This document shows, in pieces, positions 9,058 through 16,659 of a DNA stretch of 64,000 bases. This DNA is from Haloarcula laminariae (GTDB taxonomy: Archaea > Halobacteriota > Halobacteria > Halobacteriales > Haloarculaceae), in contig NZ_JAMZFY010000004.1 of assembly GCF_025457605.1 (NCBI RefSeq), forward strand, positions 1 to 64,000. The letters are read 5' to 3'. The translations under genes were made by a program, and so were the position numbers. The notes under the pieces are model-generated. The model was not told the origin of the DNA. It made no database searches and saw only the letters and a list, made by a program, of their open reading frames with translations. The number at the start of each line of letters is the position of its first letter. Positions within the stretch are counted from its first letter, which is position 1.

Positions 9058-10287
9058 CTAGATTGAGACATACTCCTCTCGCGCACAGGGATTGCAGAGG
9101 ACACCTTCGCCATCAACAGGCTCCATTGCAGAAAACGTCACAGCAGGCGGCTCACGGCCACACGAAGGGCATGTGATCTCACCCTCTTCGTGCGAGTCGT
9201 TGAGCAATGTCGGAATGTTATCTCGGTAGACCTCGGGGTAGCTCTTGCTGTCTTCGTTGATATCCCAGTCCTGGGTGTACGTGCTGATGACCGAGTCATC
9301 TGTGTCTCCTCGGAGCCCTTGTACGTACTCTTTTGCTGAACCGAGGGGCACCTCGCCATCGTCGATCCGTCCCCGTAATTGCGTGGTGAACCAGTGTCGG
9401 CACCAATGCGGCGTCACCCCCCCATCATCCACGTCCCAACCGTGTTCCTCTGCAACAGCGACAATTCTACGCCATACTCCGTGACATCCCATCCTGTCTC
9501 CTATTTCTGTGTTGCTCTTCCCGTACCCGAACACTTTGACAATCGGATTGGCTGGCGACTTTGAATTCGGAGCCAGCCCGAGATACCACTCAAACAGGTC
9601 AACTGTCTCTACATCGAGTGGGATTTGACGATACGACTTCGGCTTATTTCCGTGTTCCCGCACTTCACCGTTGACCGTATCGCCCTCACATATTGCTGAA
9701 TCGATGTAGAGTGTGTTCGGTTTGTCTCGTATTTCTGGCCGTGGGGCATCTAGGGCTTCCGAAATCGGTCGGTCAAGATTTACGTCACGCTCGTCGAGAT
9801 TCACTAGTTCCGAGCATCGTAATCCGGTCTTCAGCAGCACAACGAACGCGAATAGTGTGACTGGATGACCGATATCAAAGATCGCCCGGCGGAGAGAGTC
9901 AAGAGGGACTTCGAGTTTGTTCGTCGAATCGTCGTAACTGAATGGGTCGGTATCAAGTGCGTCCTGAAATGGGCTCCCCCCTCTGACCTCTGGCGTTTGT
10001 TTCAGATCATCTACCATCTTGCTTAGAGCACTCACGGATTTCTCAGCGGTGCTCTCTTTGATATCTCTCGCCCGTAAAAACTCACACCATTCTAGGGCTT
10101 CCTGTTTAGTTATATCAGATAGCGTGTAGCCTTCCGCTTCGAGAAAATCCTGTAAGTTGCTCCAGCCACTCCTGTAGTCCCTCTTTGAGCTCGGTTCGAG
10201 TTCTTTTCCCCGAAAATGAAGATAGTACTCAAGCAAGGATTCGTCGTCGCGCCGGGGCCGAGTGTCAGAGTCGAACTCTATCGTCAT
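9058..10287 (-). CDS. Tyrosine recombinase/integrase with C-terminal zinc ribbon
   Basis: This is a phage-integrase-type site-specific recombinase, likely for integration or dimer resolution of the surrounding element. The N-terminal SAM-like core-binding domain (about residues 15-105) is followed by a catalytic domain with Arg157 (KTGLRCSELVNL), His294-x-x-Arg297 (TPHWCRHWF) and the nucleophile Tyr337 (ISTYTQDW). The C terminus adds a zinc ribbon, CPSC (373-376) and CNPC (398-401), typical of haloarchaeal XerC/D-like enzymes. The start overlaps by 4 bp the stop of the preceding 123-residue gene, so the two are translationally coupled. The catalytic set looks complete. Confidence 0.92.
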   Translation of the reverse strand: MTIEFDSDTRPRRDDESLLEYYLHFRGKELEPSSKRDYRSGWSNLQDFLEAEGYTLSDITKQEALEWCEFLRARDIKESTAEKSVSALSKMVDDLKQTPEVRGGSPFQDALDTDPFSYDDSTNKLEVPLDSLRRAIFDIGHPVTLFAFVVLLKTGLRCSELVNLDERDVNLDRPISEALDAPRPEIRDKPNTLYIDSAICEGDTVNGEVREHGNKPKSYRQIPLDVETVDLFEWYLGLAPNSKSPANPIVKVFGYGKSNTEIGDRMGCHGVWRRIVAVAEEHGWDVDDGGVTPHWCRHWFTTQLRGRIDDGEVPLGSAKEYVQGLRGDTDDSVISTYTQDWDINEDSKSYPEVYRDNIPTLLNDSHEEGEITCPSCGREPPAVTFSAMEPVDGEGVLCNPCAREEYVSI

Positions 10288-10655
10288 TTGTAGATTTTGA
10301 ATCCGTCTCGATGTATCGCCGGGTCGTCTGCGACGATATCCATCATCTCATCCCGGAGAATTTGCTCCCAGAACTCGTCGGTCATATCGACAGCATTGTC
10401 GGCTCCTTCAGGTACTAGTTGTCGGATAGTGACTGGCGAAAAGTCTTCGTTTGTCTCAGATGCCGTTACGTGTCGAGGGTCGTTGTCTACAGCCGACATC
10501 ATACCCAGTTTCAGGAAACATCGTGCAGCTTCCGAATCGTAAGGGAAGTTGTACTTTTCTTTCAACTTATCGAACATTTCTCCGTCTGGCTCTGGCAACC
10601 TCGTCCCAATCTCGTCGTCCTGTTCCGGGAGAGTAATTTTGACAGGTCTGACCAT
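10284..10655 (-). CDS. Small putative DNA-binding protein coupled to integrase
   Basis: A 123-residue acidic protein. Its N terminus MVRPVKITLPEQDDEIGTRL, followed by MFDKLKEKYNFPYDSEAARC, resembles the strand and two helices of a ribbon-helix-helix fold, but this is weak. It overlaps the integrase start by 4 bp and is therefore likely a partner, such as a directionality factor or autoregulator. A 10-bp inverted repeat lies just upstream of its TATA-like box (CTTTTATTG at about 10677-10685 on the minus strand), consistent with autoregulation. No characterised relative is recognised. Confidence 0.65.
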   Translation of the reverse strand: MVRPVKITLPEQDDEIGTRLPEPDGEMFDKLKEKYNFPYDSEAARCFLKLGMMSAVDNDPRHVTASETNEDFSPVTIRQLVPEGADNAVDMTDEFWEQILRDEMMDIVADDPAIHRDGFKIYK

Positions 10656-10693
10656 ACTCAGTATTACTGATTGTCACAATAAAAGTTTTTACC

Positions 10694-10729
10694 ATTGAAA
10701 CAAGAATAAGTATAGAATATTGTTTCAAT
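10694..10729. promoter_or_regulatory. Inverted-repeat operator upstream of the integrase operon
   Basis: ATTGAAACAA (10694-10703) and TTGTTTCAAT (10720-10729) are perfect 10-bp inverted repeats with a 16-bp spacer. They sit immediately upstream of the predicted TATA box of the 123-residue gene/integrase operon, the usual place for an archaeal activator or regulator site. Confidence 0.5.
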
Positions 10730-10821
10730 ATGAGGATTAAAAGTACGTAAGCAAGATGTTTGTTATCTAGTAAGTATTAGAATACCAAAACGCAAGACGG
10801 GAGATAGTTGTGTTTGTTCTT

Positions 10822-10926
10822 CTATACAATATGCTCCAGATTATCTTGGTTATCTGCTTCATCGTCGAACCGGTTGGCGAGTCGATTGCTCATATCGTTC
10901 TGCTTCTCGTCACGCTTGTCACTCAT
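10822..10926 (-). CDS. 34-residue peptide coupled to ParA
   Basis: A short frame encoding MSDKRDEKQNDMSNRLANRF and 14 more, mostly acidic, residues. Its ATG overlaps the parA stop by 4 bp, so it is likely translated by coupling. The position, directly after parA, is where partition operons carry their DNA-binding or regulatory partner, but the peptide is too short for a normal ParB. It may be a ParA-stimulating peptide similar in role to the N terminus of ParB; that is an inference. Confidence 0.5.
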   Translation of the reverse strand: MSDKRDEKQNDMSNRLANRFDDEADNQDNLEHIV

Positions 10927-11729
10927 ACCATCTCACCTCGATTCTCGATGAGATGATCAGCCAATTGGAGGAGTTCATCCTCTTGATCACACTCCTCGTC
11001 ACTGCCGAAGATTGAGACCCCGTCGTTGAACGCCCGCTTCACCGCAGCTCGATTCCGGAACTCATAGATTGGGATATAATCGCCGAAAGTATCGTCGAAC
11101 CACTCCAACATTGATTTCTGTTCTCCGTCAAGCGGGTAGTCAATATTCGAAACGACAATGGCCTGTTCGGTAATTGTCGTCTCGTCGAAGTTCTCTTCCA
11201 GCGTATCAATCTGGTTGAAGAGGATATCGAGGGCCCGGATACTGGTGTCCTCTGCTTCAGCCGGGATGACGATATTCTCGCAGGCGAGCAGCGCGTTGTC
11301 AGTGAGGTGACCCAGAGACGGCGGACAGTCCATGATAACGAAGTCATAGCCTTCGACATCAGCCAAGAGCTGTGAAACACGCTCTCGCCCTCGCATTGCC
11401 GAAACCAATTCTTGTTCAAGTTGGAACATATCGATGTTCGCCGGAACGATATCAAACTCGTCATGAGTGAGAATGAGATCCCCAACATCGTGACTGCCCG
11501 GCTGTTTCAGTGCCGTGTATTGATTGGGGGCATCGGCAGTATAGGCATCGTCAAAGCCAACCCCCATCGTGAGGTAGCCTTGTGGATCAGCATCCCAGAG
11601 GAGCACACGCTGGCCTCGGGCCGCTAGCGCCCCAGCGATGTTGATCGCGTCGGTTGTTTTGGCGACTCCACCCTTCTGATTCGAGATTGCGATACGTGTC
11701 GGGGAACGGATATCTGGCTTATCTGGCAT
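10923..11729 (-). CDS. parA: ParA/Soj-family partition ATPase
   Basis: ParA ATPases drive segregation of low-copy plasmids or chromosomes by ATP-dependent non-specific DNA binding. The 268-residue protein has the deviant Walker A motif KGGVAKTT (19-26) with the signature lysine, DADPQGYLTMG (Walker A') and VIMDCPPSLG (Walker B). The start is the ATG at 11729, inside a tandem repeat that may be its operator. It is followed by the overlapping 34-residue gene, and no conventional parB is next to it. It probably serves the same replicon as the Orc1 gene about 8 kb away. Confidence 0.92.
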   Translation of the reverse strand: MPDKPDIRSPTRIAISNQKGGVAKTTDAINIAGALAARGQRVLLWDADPQGYLTMGVGFDDAYTADAPNQYTALKQPGSHDVGDLILTHDEFDIVPANIDMFQLEQELVSAMRGRERVSQLLADVEGYDFVIMDCPPSLGHLTDNALLACENIVIPAEAEDTSIRALDILFNQIDTLEENFDETTITEQAIVVSNIDYPLDGEQKSMLEWFDDTFGDYIPIYEFRNRAAVKRAFNDGVSIFGSDEECDQEDELLQLADHLIENRGEMV

Positions 11730-11762
11730 ATCTGGAAATCCCAGCTTATCCAGATAATCTGG
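11711..11762. promoter_or_regulatory. Repeat-rich parA operator or parS candidate
   Basis: TATCTGG occurs three times with an exact 9-bp period (11711, 11720, 11729), followed by a palindromic cluster CCAGATA/AATCTGG at 11750-11762. The array spans the parA start codon and upstream region. Repeats at a fixed short period over the start of a ParA gene are typical of binding sites for the partition complex and for autorepression. Confidence 0.5.
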
Positions 11763-11929
11763 GTGAATTGTCTTAACTCTGCGTCAGACGAGTAGCTGAC
11801 ATGCCTATAGCAGTAGATGGTTTATCGACTGTGCCCGCCTCGCGTCCACATGGTGAACTAATACACCCCCAGAAGCGTAGAATGGTACTATACCAAAGCA
11901 CTATACTTCTTTATGCTGTTGGTGTAGAT

Positions 11930-12520
11930 ATGACCGACGAACCCCACCCGGCCGAGTTTGAAGACATCAATGAGGCAGTCAGTGACGAGTGGAAATCGGA
12001 AACAACTCCCTACGAGCGGGTTCGTCACGTTATCGCGCACACGTACTCGGCAGTATCGGCTGAGACTGTTGCTGAAGACGCACAGACCTCACCGAAAACA
12101 GCGCGAAAACACTTGAACCTACTCGCAGATGAGGGATTCGTCGTTACCGCAACCGGAGAACATGGTGGGACAATATATCGGCGGTCGCCAGAATCGCTCG
12201 TCGTTGAGCAGGCCGCAGATATCCTCGAACACGTTTCGACTGACGAGCTCAGCACACGTATCGCAGAGATGCGTGAACAACTCAATGACTTTCGGGCAGA
12301 ACACGGCGTCGACTCACCCGAGGAGCTGTCGATCAAGCAGACAAATCAGACATTGTCAGAGGCTGGATCTAATCAATCTGAAATCGACAGTGAGACCCTC
12401 CAAGAGTGGCAAACGACGCGTCGAAATCTTGCCTTTGCGAACGCTGCACTCTCGATCGCGAACGCCGAGCGATTTGTCGACGGTGACTCACGAACAACTG
12501 ACGATGGTGTCCCCGTCTAA
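11930..12520 (+). CDS. Winged-helix transcriptional regulator (haloarchaeal two-gene module)
   Basis: A 196-residue protein with an N-terminal winged helix: PYERVRHVIAHTYSAVSAET, VAEDAQTSPKTARKHLNLLA (recognition helix) and the wing GFVVTATGEHGGTIYRRSPE. The C-terminal half is helical. By recall it resembles the haloarchaeal DUF7342-type regulators. Frames upstream could extend it, but the ATG at 11930 (MTDEPHPAEFEDINEAVSDE) gives the usual N terminus and has the TATA-like CTTTATGCTG about 25 bp upstream. The next gene starts 3 bp after its stop, so the two form an operon and likely act together. Confidence 0.75.
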   Translation: MTDEPHPAEFEDINEAVSDEWKSETTPYERVRHVIAHTYSAVSAETVAEDAQTSPKTARKHLNLLADEGFVVTATGEHGGTIYRRSPESLVVEQAADILEHVSTDELSTRIAEMREQLNDFRAEHGVDSPEELSIKQTNQTLSEAGSNQSEIDSETLQEWQTTRRNLAFANAALSIANAERFVDGDSRTTDDGVPV

Positions 12521-12523
12521 GAG

Positions 12524-13006
12524 ATGGGAGAGAGCAACGAGACAGACGAACTCCACTCGTTACGGGGCTCGATCGACCGGCCAGCTCTGCTCACGGTCCG
12601 TGACATCATCGAGAGAGAAGAGCCGCTCGCAGCGCCATCGCTTGATGACTATCTCAATCCGACAGTCCTCGAGGTCCCACTCGATGACGGCCTCTGTGAG
12701 GCCGAATCTGCACGAATTGACGTTCAGTGGACGACTCGATCAGACTACAAATTTCACTATACGGACGCTGACGGCGTGAACTTCCGCTGGGGCAGCCATC
12801 CACATGGCGGGGATTACATCAACGTTCCAGGACTCGAGCACTATCACCCGCCCCCTGAAGCCACCTCTGACCCAGATGATGTTGAAGAATCTTGCATCAA
12901 GCAATCTGTCGAAGCACTCGTTACCCGTGCTGTTCTCAAACTCTGGCGTGTTGCCTATCACGCAGACTCTTATGAGCCGTTGAATGCCGCAACAAACCCG
13001 CCGTGA
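12524..13006 (+). CDS. Partner protein of winged-helix regulator (toxin-like family)
   Basis: A 160-residue protein whose core, RIDVQWTTRSDYKFHYTDAD, then FRWGSHPHGGDYINVPGLEH and YHPPPEA, resembles a haloarchaeal family in which W-x-x-HP..H...HFHPPP motifs recur. These genes are repeatedly paired with a small winged-helix gene. The pairing suggests a toxin-antitoxin-like or regulator-effector unit, but no activity is established that I know of. It lies 3 bp downstream of the regulator on the same strand. Confidence 0.6.
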   Translation: MGESNETDELHSLRGSIDRPALLTVRDIIEREEPLAAPSLDDYLNPTVLEVPLDDGLCEAESARIDVQWTTRSDYKFHYTDADGVNFRWGSHPHGGDYINVPGLEHYHPPPEATSDPDDVEESCIKQSVEALVTRAVLKLWRVAYHADSYEPLNAATNPP

Positions 13007-13030
13007 GGTTCTATCTTGTTTCAGCGGGAC

Positions 13031-13088
13031 ACCCCTTTTGCAGAGTGTAAATGGACAAGGGGACCACCCCTTTTGCAGAGTGTAAATG
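13031..13088. repeat. Tandem direct repeat, 23-bp identical core
   Basis: A 23-bp sequence starting ACCCCTTTTGCAGAGTG is present at 13031-13053 and again, identically, at 13066-13088, a 35-bp period. The flanks are also partly alike (GGGAC before the first, GGGACC before the second). It lies between the toxin-like gene and the resolvase gene. No gene overlaps it. Possible resolvase site or origin-type iteron; function unknown. Confidence 0.6.
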
Positions 13089-13154
13089 TTCGTTTTCAGT
13101 CGGTAGACGACTTCTATCGCAGGAATTGTTCCGCATTAGCGAAGGGGTCGTCGA

Positions 13155-13820
13155 CTAGGCAATACCGTACAGCTCGGGCCGATCTCGAACGGCCGTCCGA
13201 ACAGTCTTTCTGGCACAGGCAAGTTCCTTCGCCGCTTCTCGTTGACTCATTTCGTCACGGGCGACACGTTCGAGGATTTCACAGACGCGATGATAGTCGC
13301 CGGCCTCAGCTAGTTCGCCGTTGTCTTTTTCGAAGCCGATGGGTGCGGGGCCGTGGTTGTACTCATCGCTTTCCTGACGGGCGGCGATGCCCTGCCGGAT
13401 GTTCTGGCGTTTGATTTTCGCGTCCAGTTCGGCGAAGACGCCCAGCATCTGGAACAACGCCCGCTGGTAGGGATCTTCATCTTCCTCGTCGGGCCGCAAG
13501 ACCATTCGTTCGGACACGATATGCACGGCGACACCGGCCTCACGTAGCCGTTGTACGGTTCGTTCAAGATCAGAGATACTGCGGGCCACGCGAGACACTT
13601 CATGCACGACGACGGCGTCGAGGCGGCCGTCCTCGGCGTCAGAAATCAATTCCTGGTAGCCCGACCGTTCGACATCAGTCCCGGTAGACTTGTCGCGATA
13701 CACTTCGATGGCGGGGGGTTCGACACCGAGTTCGTCGACTGCGTAGTCGTGGGTGGCTTGGAGTTGCCGGTTGAGGTTTTGGTCGGTCGTCGAGACACGA
13801 ACGTAGGTAGCGACGGCCAT
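13155..13820 (-). CDS. Serine recombinase (resolvase/invertase family)
   Basis: A small serine recombinase that would resolve dimers or invert DNA through a 5'-phosphoserine link. The catalytic domain begins ATYVRVSTTDQNLNRQL, where Ser in RVSTTDQ is the nucleophile, with DKSTGTDVERSGYQELI and VHEVSRVARSISDLE (with conserved Arg residues) following. A helix-turn-helix (MSQREAAKELACARKTVRTA) ends the 221-residue protein. The ATG at 13820 was chosen because GGGAG lies just upstream and MAVATYVRVS is the normal N terminus; frames extending to 13859 are unlikely to be translated. It may act on the tandem repeat beside its 3' end. Confidence 0.88.
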   Translation of the reverse strand: MAVATYVRVSTTDQNLNRQLQATHDYAVDELGVEPPAIEVYRDKSTGTDVERSGYQELISDAEDGRLDAVVVHEVSRVARSISDLERTVQRLREAGVAVHIVSERMVLRPDEEDEDPYQRALFQMLGVFAELDAKIKRQNIRQGIAARQESDEYNHGPAPIGFEKDNGELAEAGDYHRVCEILERVARDEMSQREAAKELACARKTVRTAVRDRPELYGIA

Positions 13821-13880
13821 GTATTCTCCCATACCCGGTCTATGTTTAAAGAATTGCATTAACTCCCATCTGGGAGAGGA

Positions 13881-13985
13881 CTACAGTTCTGTCCCATAAT
13901 CAATCCAACCAGTTTCAAGTTCGTCGAGGCGCTTCGTTTCTGTCGTCGGATCCACGAACTGTATTCTTGACCGTCCCCAAAGATA
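13881..13985 (-). pseudogene. Possible gene remnant (C-terminal fragment)
   Basis: On the minus strand the frame ending at TAG 13881-13883 reads RIQFVDPTTETKRLDELETG and then WIDYGTEL. This has haloarchaeal composition and a natural acidic end, but there is no start codon with upstream signals. It looks like the tail of a lost gene; the evidence is composition only. Confidence 0.22.
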
Positions 13986-14012
13986 ATTTATCAGGAAGAG
14001 AGGATATACAGT

Positions 14013-14492
14013 ATGTATGAGATTGACTCGGTATATGATAAGATCGGTGCTGACCGTCCTGAAAAATTGGCCGGTGGGATGGCTGTGTGGACGTTGATTG
14101 ATCGGATAGATACGTCCGATATCCTACACTGTCTGAATCCCGCGACAAACGATTCCCGAGGCCTACGCATACATCCAGCCGGATACCCCGATACAATCAA
14201 CGACCACTCGATATATTCTGAATCGGGTGGTCTGAATCAAGAAGTCTCAGATATTCCGGTCCGAGTGATACTCAAAGACGATCACGGAGGACATCTTGAA
14301 GGGTGGATACGAACGTGGACGACTAACCCCAAGGAACTGCGAGAGAACTCACTGTTCCAAGATCACACACGAGAAGAGGAAATCGAGTGGGACGGCACAA
14401 AGCAGACCATCTCTCCTGAACGAATCAAACAACGCAGTAGTATATTCAATGAAGACGATGTTCGCGGTTCGCGGAATGATTTAATCAAATAG
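14013..14492 (+). CDS. Hypothetical protein
   Basis: A 159-residue acidic protein starting MYEIDSVYDKIGADRPEKLA. No family is recognised. The middle part (VRVILKDDHGGHLEGWIRTW) may form beta strands. A TATA-like AATTTATC lies about 25 bp upstream of the ATG, fitting a leaderless transcript. No operon partner; the gene sits in AT-richer accessory DNA. Confidence 0.55.
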   Translation: MYEIDSVYDKIGADRPEKLAGGMAVWTLIDRIDTSDILHCLNPATNDSRGLRIHPAGYPDTINDHSIYSESGGLNQEVSDIPVRVILKDDHGGHLEGWIRTWTTNPKELRENSLFQDHTREEEIEWDGTKQTISPERIKQRSSIFNEDDVRGSRNDLIK

Positions 14493-14616
14493 CTCTAAAG
14501 TAAACGTCCATACCCTAAGAGGCTATTACGATTAGTCTAGGAACCGTAACTACGCTACCCTATCAAGAGCCACTAATCCCGTATTGTACGGTATAGGCCC
14601 TGATAGACGGATAATC

Positions 14617-14645
14617 TATTACGACTTTTCGGATAAGTCGTAATA
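14617..14645. repeat. Perfect 11-bp hairpin
   Basis: TATTACGACTT (14617-14627) and AAGTCGTAATA (14635-14645) pair perfectly around a 7-nt loop in the gap after the 159-residue gene. There is no T-run on either side, so it is not a classic terminator; it may be an operator or a small RNA stem. The rest of the 14493-14821 gap shows nothing else. Confidence 0.5.
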
Positions 14646-14821
14646 CGAGTTTCGTAGGGAATTGACCACTCAGCGAATATTTCATTACACTGTGCACGCC
14701 ACACGGCACATTTTTGTACGATGAGAAGCTATTACTGTTCAGTAACAAGCGTAAGAGGCCTGCTTCATGTGGAGTACTTCGAGTTATCCACAGACAGACC
14801 CTCTAAAAAAGGAACTCAGCA

Positions 14822-14986
14822 ATGGCAAAATTCCAGCCGAAACCCGAGCCAGAAGAGCGAGACGAGCCAGTAGCGGCTGTTCTTGCTGAGATGACTGGTC
14901 GCCCTCAATCTGATTTCGAGCTTGACGGTGAATACGACTATCCGGATTTAGATGAGCTCGAATCCGTGCCGGAAGACGAGTGGTAG
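14822..14986 (+). CDS. Small acidic protein (54 residues)
   Basis: The frame from ATG 14822 to TAG 14986 encodes a 54-residue, very acidic peptide beginning MAKFQPKPEPEERDEPVAAV and ending in SVPEDEW. A Shine-Dalgarno-like AAAGGA lies 8-9 bases upstream of the ATG. Composition and the start signal support a real gene. It ends exactly where the convergent gene at 14987 ends, with no gap. Function unknown. Confidence 0.5.
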   Translation: MAKFQPKPEPEERDEPVAAVLAEMTGRPQSDFELDGEYDYPDLDELESVPEDEW

Positions 14987-15394
14987 TTACGACCGGAAAA
15001 GACCGTCCGAAATATCATTCCGCTTCTCGTAGTTGATTAGAAGCTTCTCTGCTCGGCTCAAAAGATAGTTTTCACAGAAGGTCGGACAATCTCCGAGTAG
15101 GACTGGTCCGAACCCACGCCGCACGTCGTATTTCGAGCCATCTGGATTGAGTAAATCTAGATGCAACCCCTCTTCCGTCACGTCATGACCATCTGGCGCC
15201 TGTGGGTTATGATCAAATCTCGCAATGGCACACCAACTGTCTGGGCCTGTGTCAACCAGTTGGTGATTGTATTCAAGCTGTATCAAAAACTCTGAAACTT
15301 CTCCATCTGATGTGACAAGATGAAAACGCAGTCGGAGGTGTGACAGGCCAGCCGACTTGATATAGTCCTTTTCAGCCACTGTTATCAAATCCAT
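14987..15394 (-). CDS. Hypothetical protein (DUF7718-like)
   Basis: A 135-residue protein containing LRLRFHLVTSDGEVSEFLIQ, LEYNHQLVDTGPDSWCAIAR and FDHNPQAPDGHDVTEEGLHL. This arrangement, strands followed by R-F-D-H-N..P..G-H-D, recalls a common haloarchaeal domain of unknown function (DUF7718 by recall) often found beside small antitoxin-like genes. The stop codon abuts that of the convergent 54-residue gene. No membrane segment or catalytic motif is evident. Confidence 0.55.
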   Translation of the reverse strand: MDLITVAEKDYIKSAGLSHLRLRFHLVTSDGEVSEFLIQLEYNHQLVDTGPDSWCAIARFDHNPQAPDGHDVTEEGLHLDLLNPDGSKYDVRRGFGPVLLGDCPTFCENYLLSRAEKLLINYEKRNDISDGLFRS

Positions 15395-15511
15395 TGCCCT
15401 GAGGGGCCTAAAGGTTCCCGCACGCGCGTGCGTGCGCTAATCAGCGGTATTGGCGATCTATTTCGACGTCAACGATCTATTCCAACGCTTTATTCGGAAA
15501 GCCGTTACTGT

Positions 15512-15548
15512 GCGAACGTCGGGGTTTACTCCAAACTACGACGTTCGC
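15512..15548. repeat. Perfect 10-bp inverted repeat
   Basis: GCGAACGTCG (15512-15521) and CGACGTTCGC (15539-15548) are perfect inverted repeats with a 17-nt spacer, in the gap between the DUF7718-like gene and the zinc-ribbon gene. A 12-bp palindrome, GCACGCGCGTGC, lies at 15420-15431. Both may be regulator sites for the gene that starts at 15394 on the minus strand. Confidence 0.5.
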
Positions 15549-15612
15549 CGGACTCCGTGACACATCTCGAAGAATGAATATATTACAGTACGTCAGACAA
15601 AGCCACAAAATA

Positions 15613-15810
15613 TTAGCGGTAGTATGTTTCGCTGCAATTGGAGCATATTATTGGTGGTGCTGAAATGTCTATATGTGAGTCGTCTTCTGGTCCTACAGTA
15701 CTATGACCACTGTCTGGTTCTATAGTATCGATGTGCGCTTTGTCGTTTGGGTCGATTTGCTTATGATTTGGTCTTGAGTTTTCTTGACCACATTCGGGAC
15801 ATACTGGCAT
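15613..15810 (-). CDS. Small zinc-ribbon protein
   Basis: A 65-residue protein with CPECGQE near the N terminus and CSNCSETYYR at the C terminus, together a four-cysteine zinc ribbon with a hydrophilic, His-containing insert. The ATG at 15810 (MPVCPECG) is the natural start for such proteins. An in-frame ATG at 15840 is possible and overlaps by 4 bp the stop of a short upstream frame. Such proteins usually bind nucleic acid or protein; no specific role can be given. Confidence 0.55.
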   Translation of the reverse strand: MPVCPECGQENSRPNHKQIDPNDKAHIDTIEPDSGHSTVGPEDDSHIDISAPPIICSNCSETYYR

Positions 15811-15936
15811 ATACGCTATTTCATCCCCGACACATTTCATACCCAGTCGTCGTCAAACGGCATATTGGACAAGTCGTCAATTGACTCAAAGACTAAATGG
15901 ACTGCCGTAATTCTACCAGACGGCGACAAGATACCG

Positions 15937-16587
15937 ATGGCCGGAGAACGCGTGCAGGCTACCGAAGCGACGAACGAGACGGAGACTGACAACGAGGTGG
16001 ATGAGGATCCGGAACTGGTCCCGTCCGCACAGCAGTTGCGCGACCACCAGCCCGACGCCTACACGACGGGATATGATCCGTTCGGAGAGACACGGATTGG
16101 GGTCGGGACGGCGAACGGGAACATCGAGCGACTCATCCGACTGAACGAGGGTCGTCACCACAGCGACGGCGATCACAGCACTCGCGAGGCCGCACGCGAT
16201 AAGAAACGCATCACTGGATCACTCTGTTCGACCCTCGACGTTCCTACCTACCAGCAACGGCGGGCCGTCGCTGCGATGAGCCAGATGAACCTCGACCGTT
16301 TCGGGCAGCAAAAACGGATCGAGAAGGTTGCCCTCTGTACGATCGGGATTGTCGTCAATCGTGAGCGGAGACGTTACTTTTTGCAAGGAAATGACCCGAC
16401 AGAGGTGGATCTATCGGAGGCGAGCCAGCAGGATTTTCCGGATCGCTTCAGCCAAAATTCGGATTTCAACGATCTCTGCACCCTGCATGGCGTCTCCGAT
16501 GATGATCATTACAGCGTGACCCAACTCGTCAAAGCGGAACTCAAACGAATCGGATACTTCGAGCGGGAGAACCAGCCACTGCAGTAG
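15937..16587 (+). CDS. Hypothetical protein, cyclin-fold-like core
   Basis: The 216-residue protein has an acidic N-terminal 60 residues, then a helical core: KRITGSLCSTLDVPTYQQRR, AVAAMSQMNLDRFGQQKRIE and KVALCTIGIVVNRERRRYFL. The spacing of hydrophobic helices reminds me of TFIIB/cyclin repeats and of a haloarchaeal family sometimes named after an RNA-polymerase-associated subunit, but this is a weak impression. Upstream frames could extend it to 15784, but the ATG at 15937 starts the haloarchaeal-type acidic sequence. It could be a transcription-associated factor of the element. Confidence 0.5.
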   Translation: MAGERVQATEATNETETDNEVDEDPELVPSAQQLRDHQPDAYTTGYDPFGETRIGVGTANGNIERLIRLNEGRHHSDGDHSTREAARDKKRITGSLCSTLDVPTYQQRRAVAAMSQMNLDRFGQQKRIEKVALCTIGIVVNRERRRYFLQGNDPTEVDLSEASQQDFPDRFSQNSDFNDLCTLHGVSDDDHYSVTQLVKAELKRIGYFERENQPLQ

Positions 16588-16659
16588 GCTGCCTGTTGAT
16601 CTTTGCCGGTAGAGCATCTCTGACGATCATACGCAGTCTTTTAAGTACTTCTTGCGACA

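Noticed and set aside
14784-14792. TTATCCACA, identical to a bacterial DnaA box (also at 50467)
   Set aside because: Archaea lack DnaA, and one or two chance matches to a 9-mer are expected in 64 kb on two strands.
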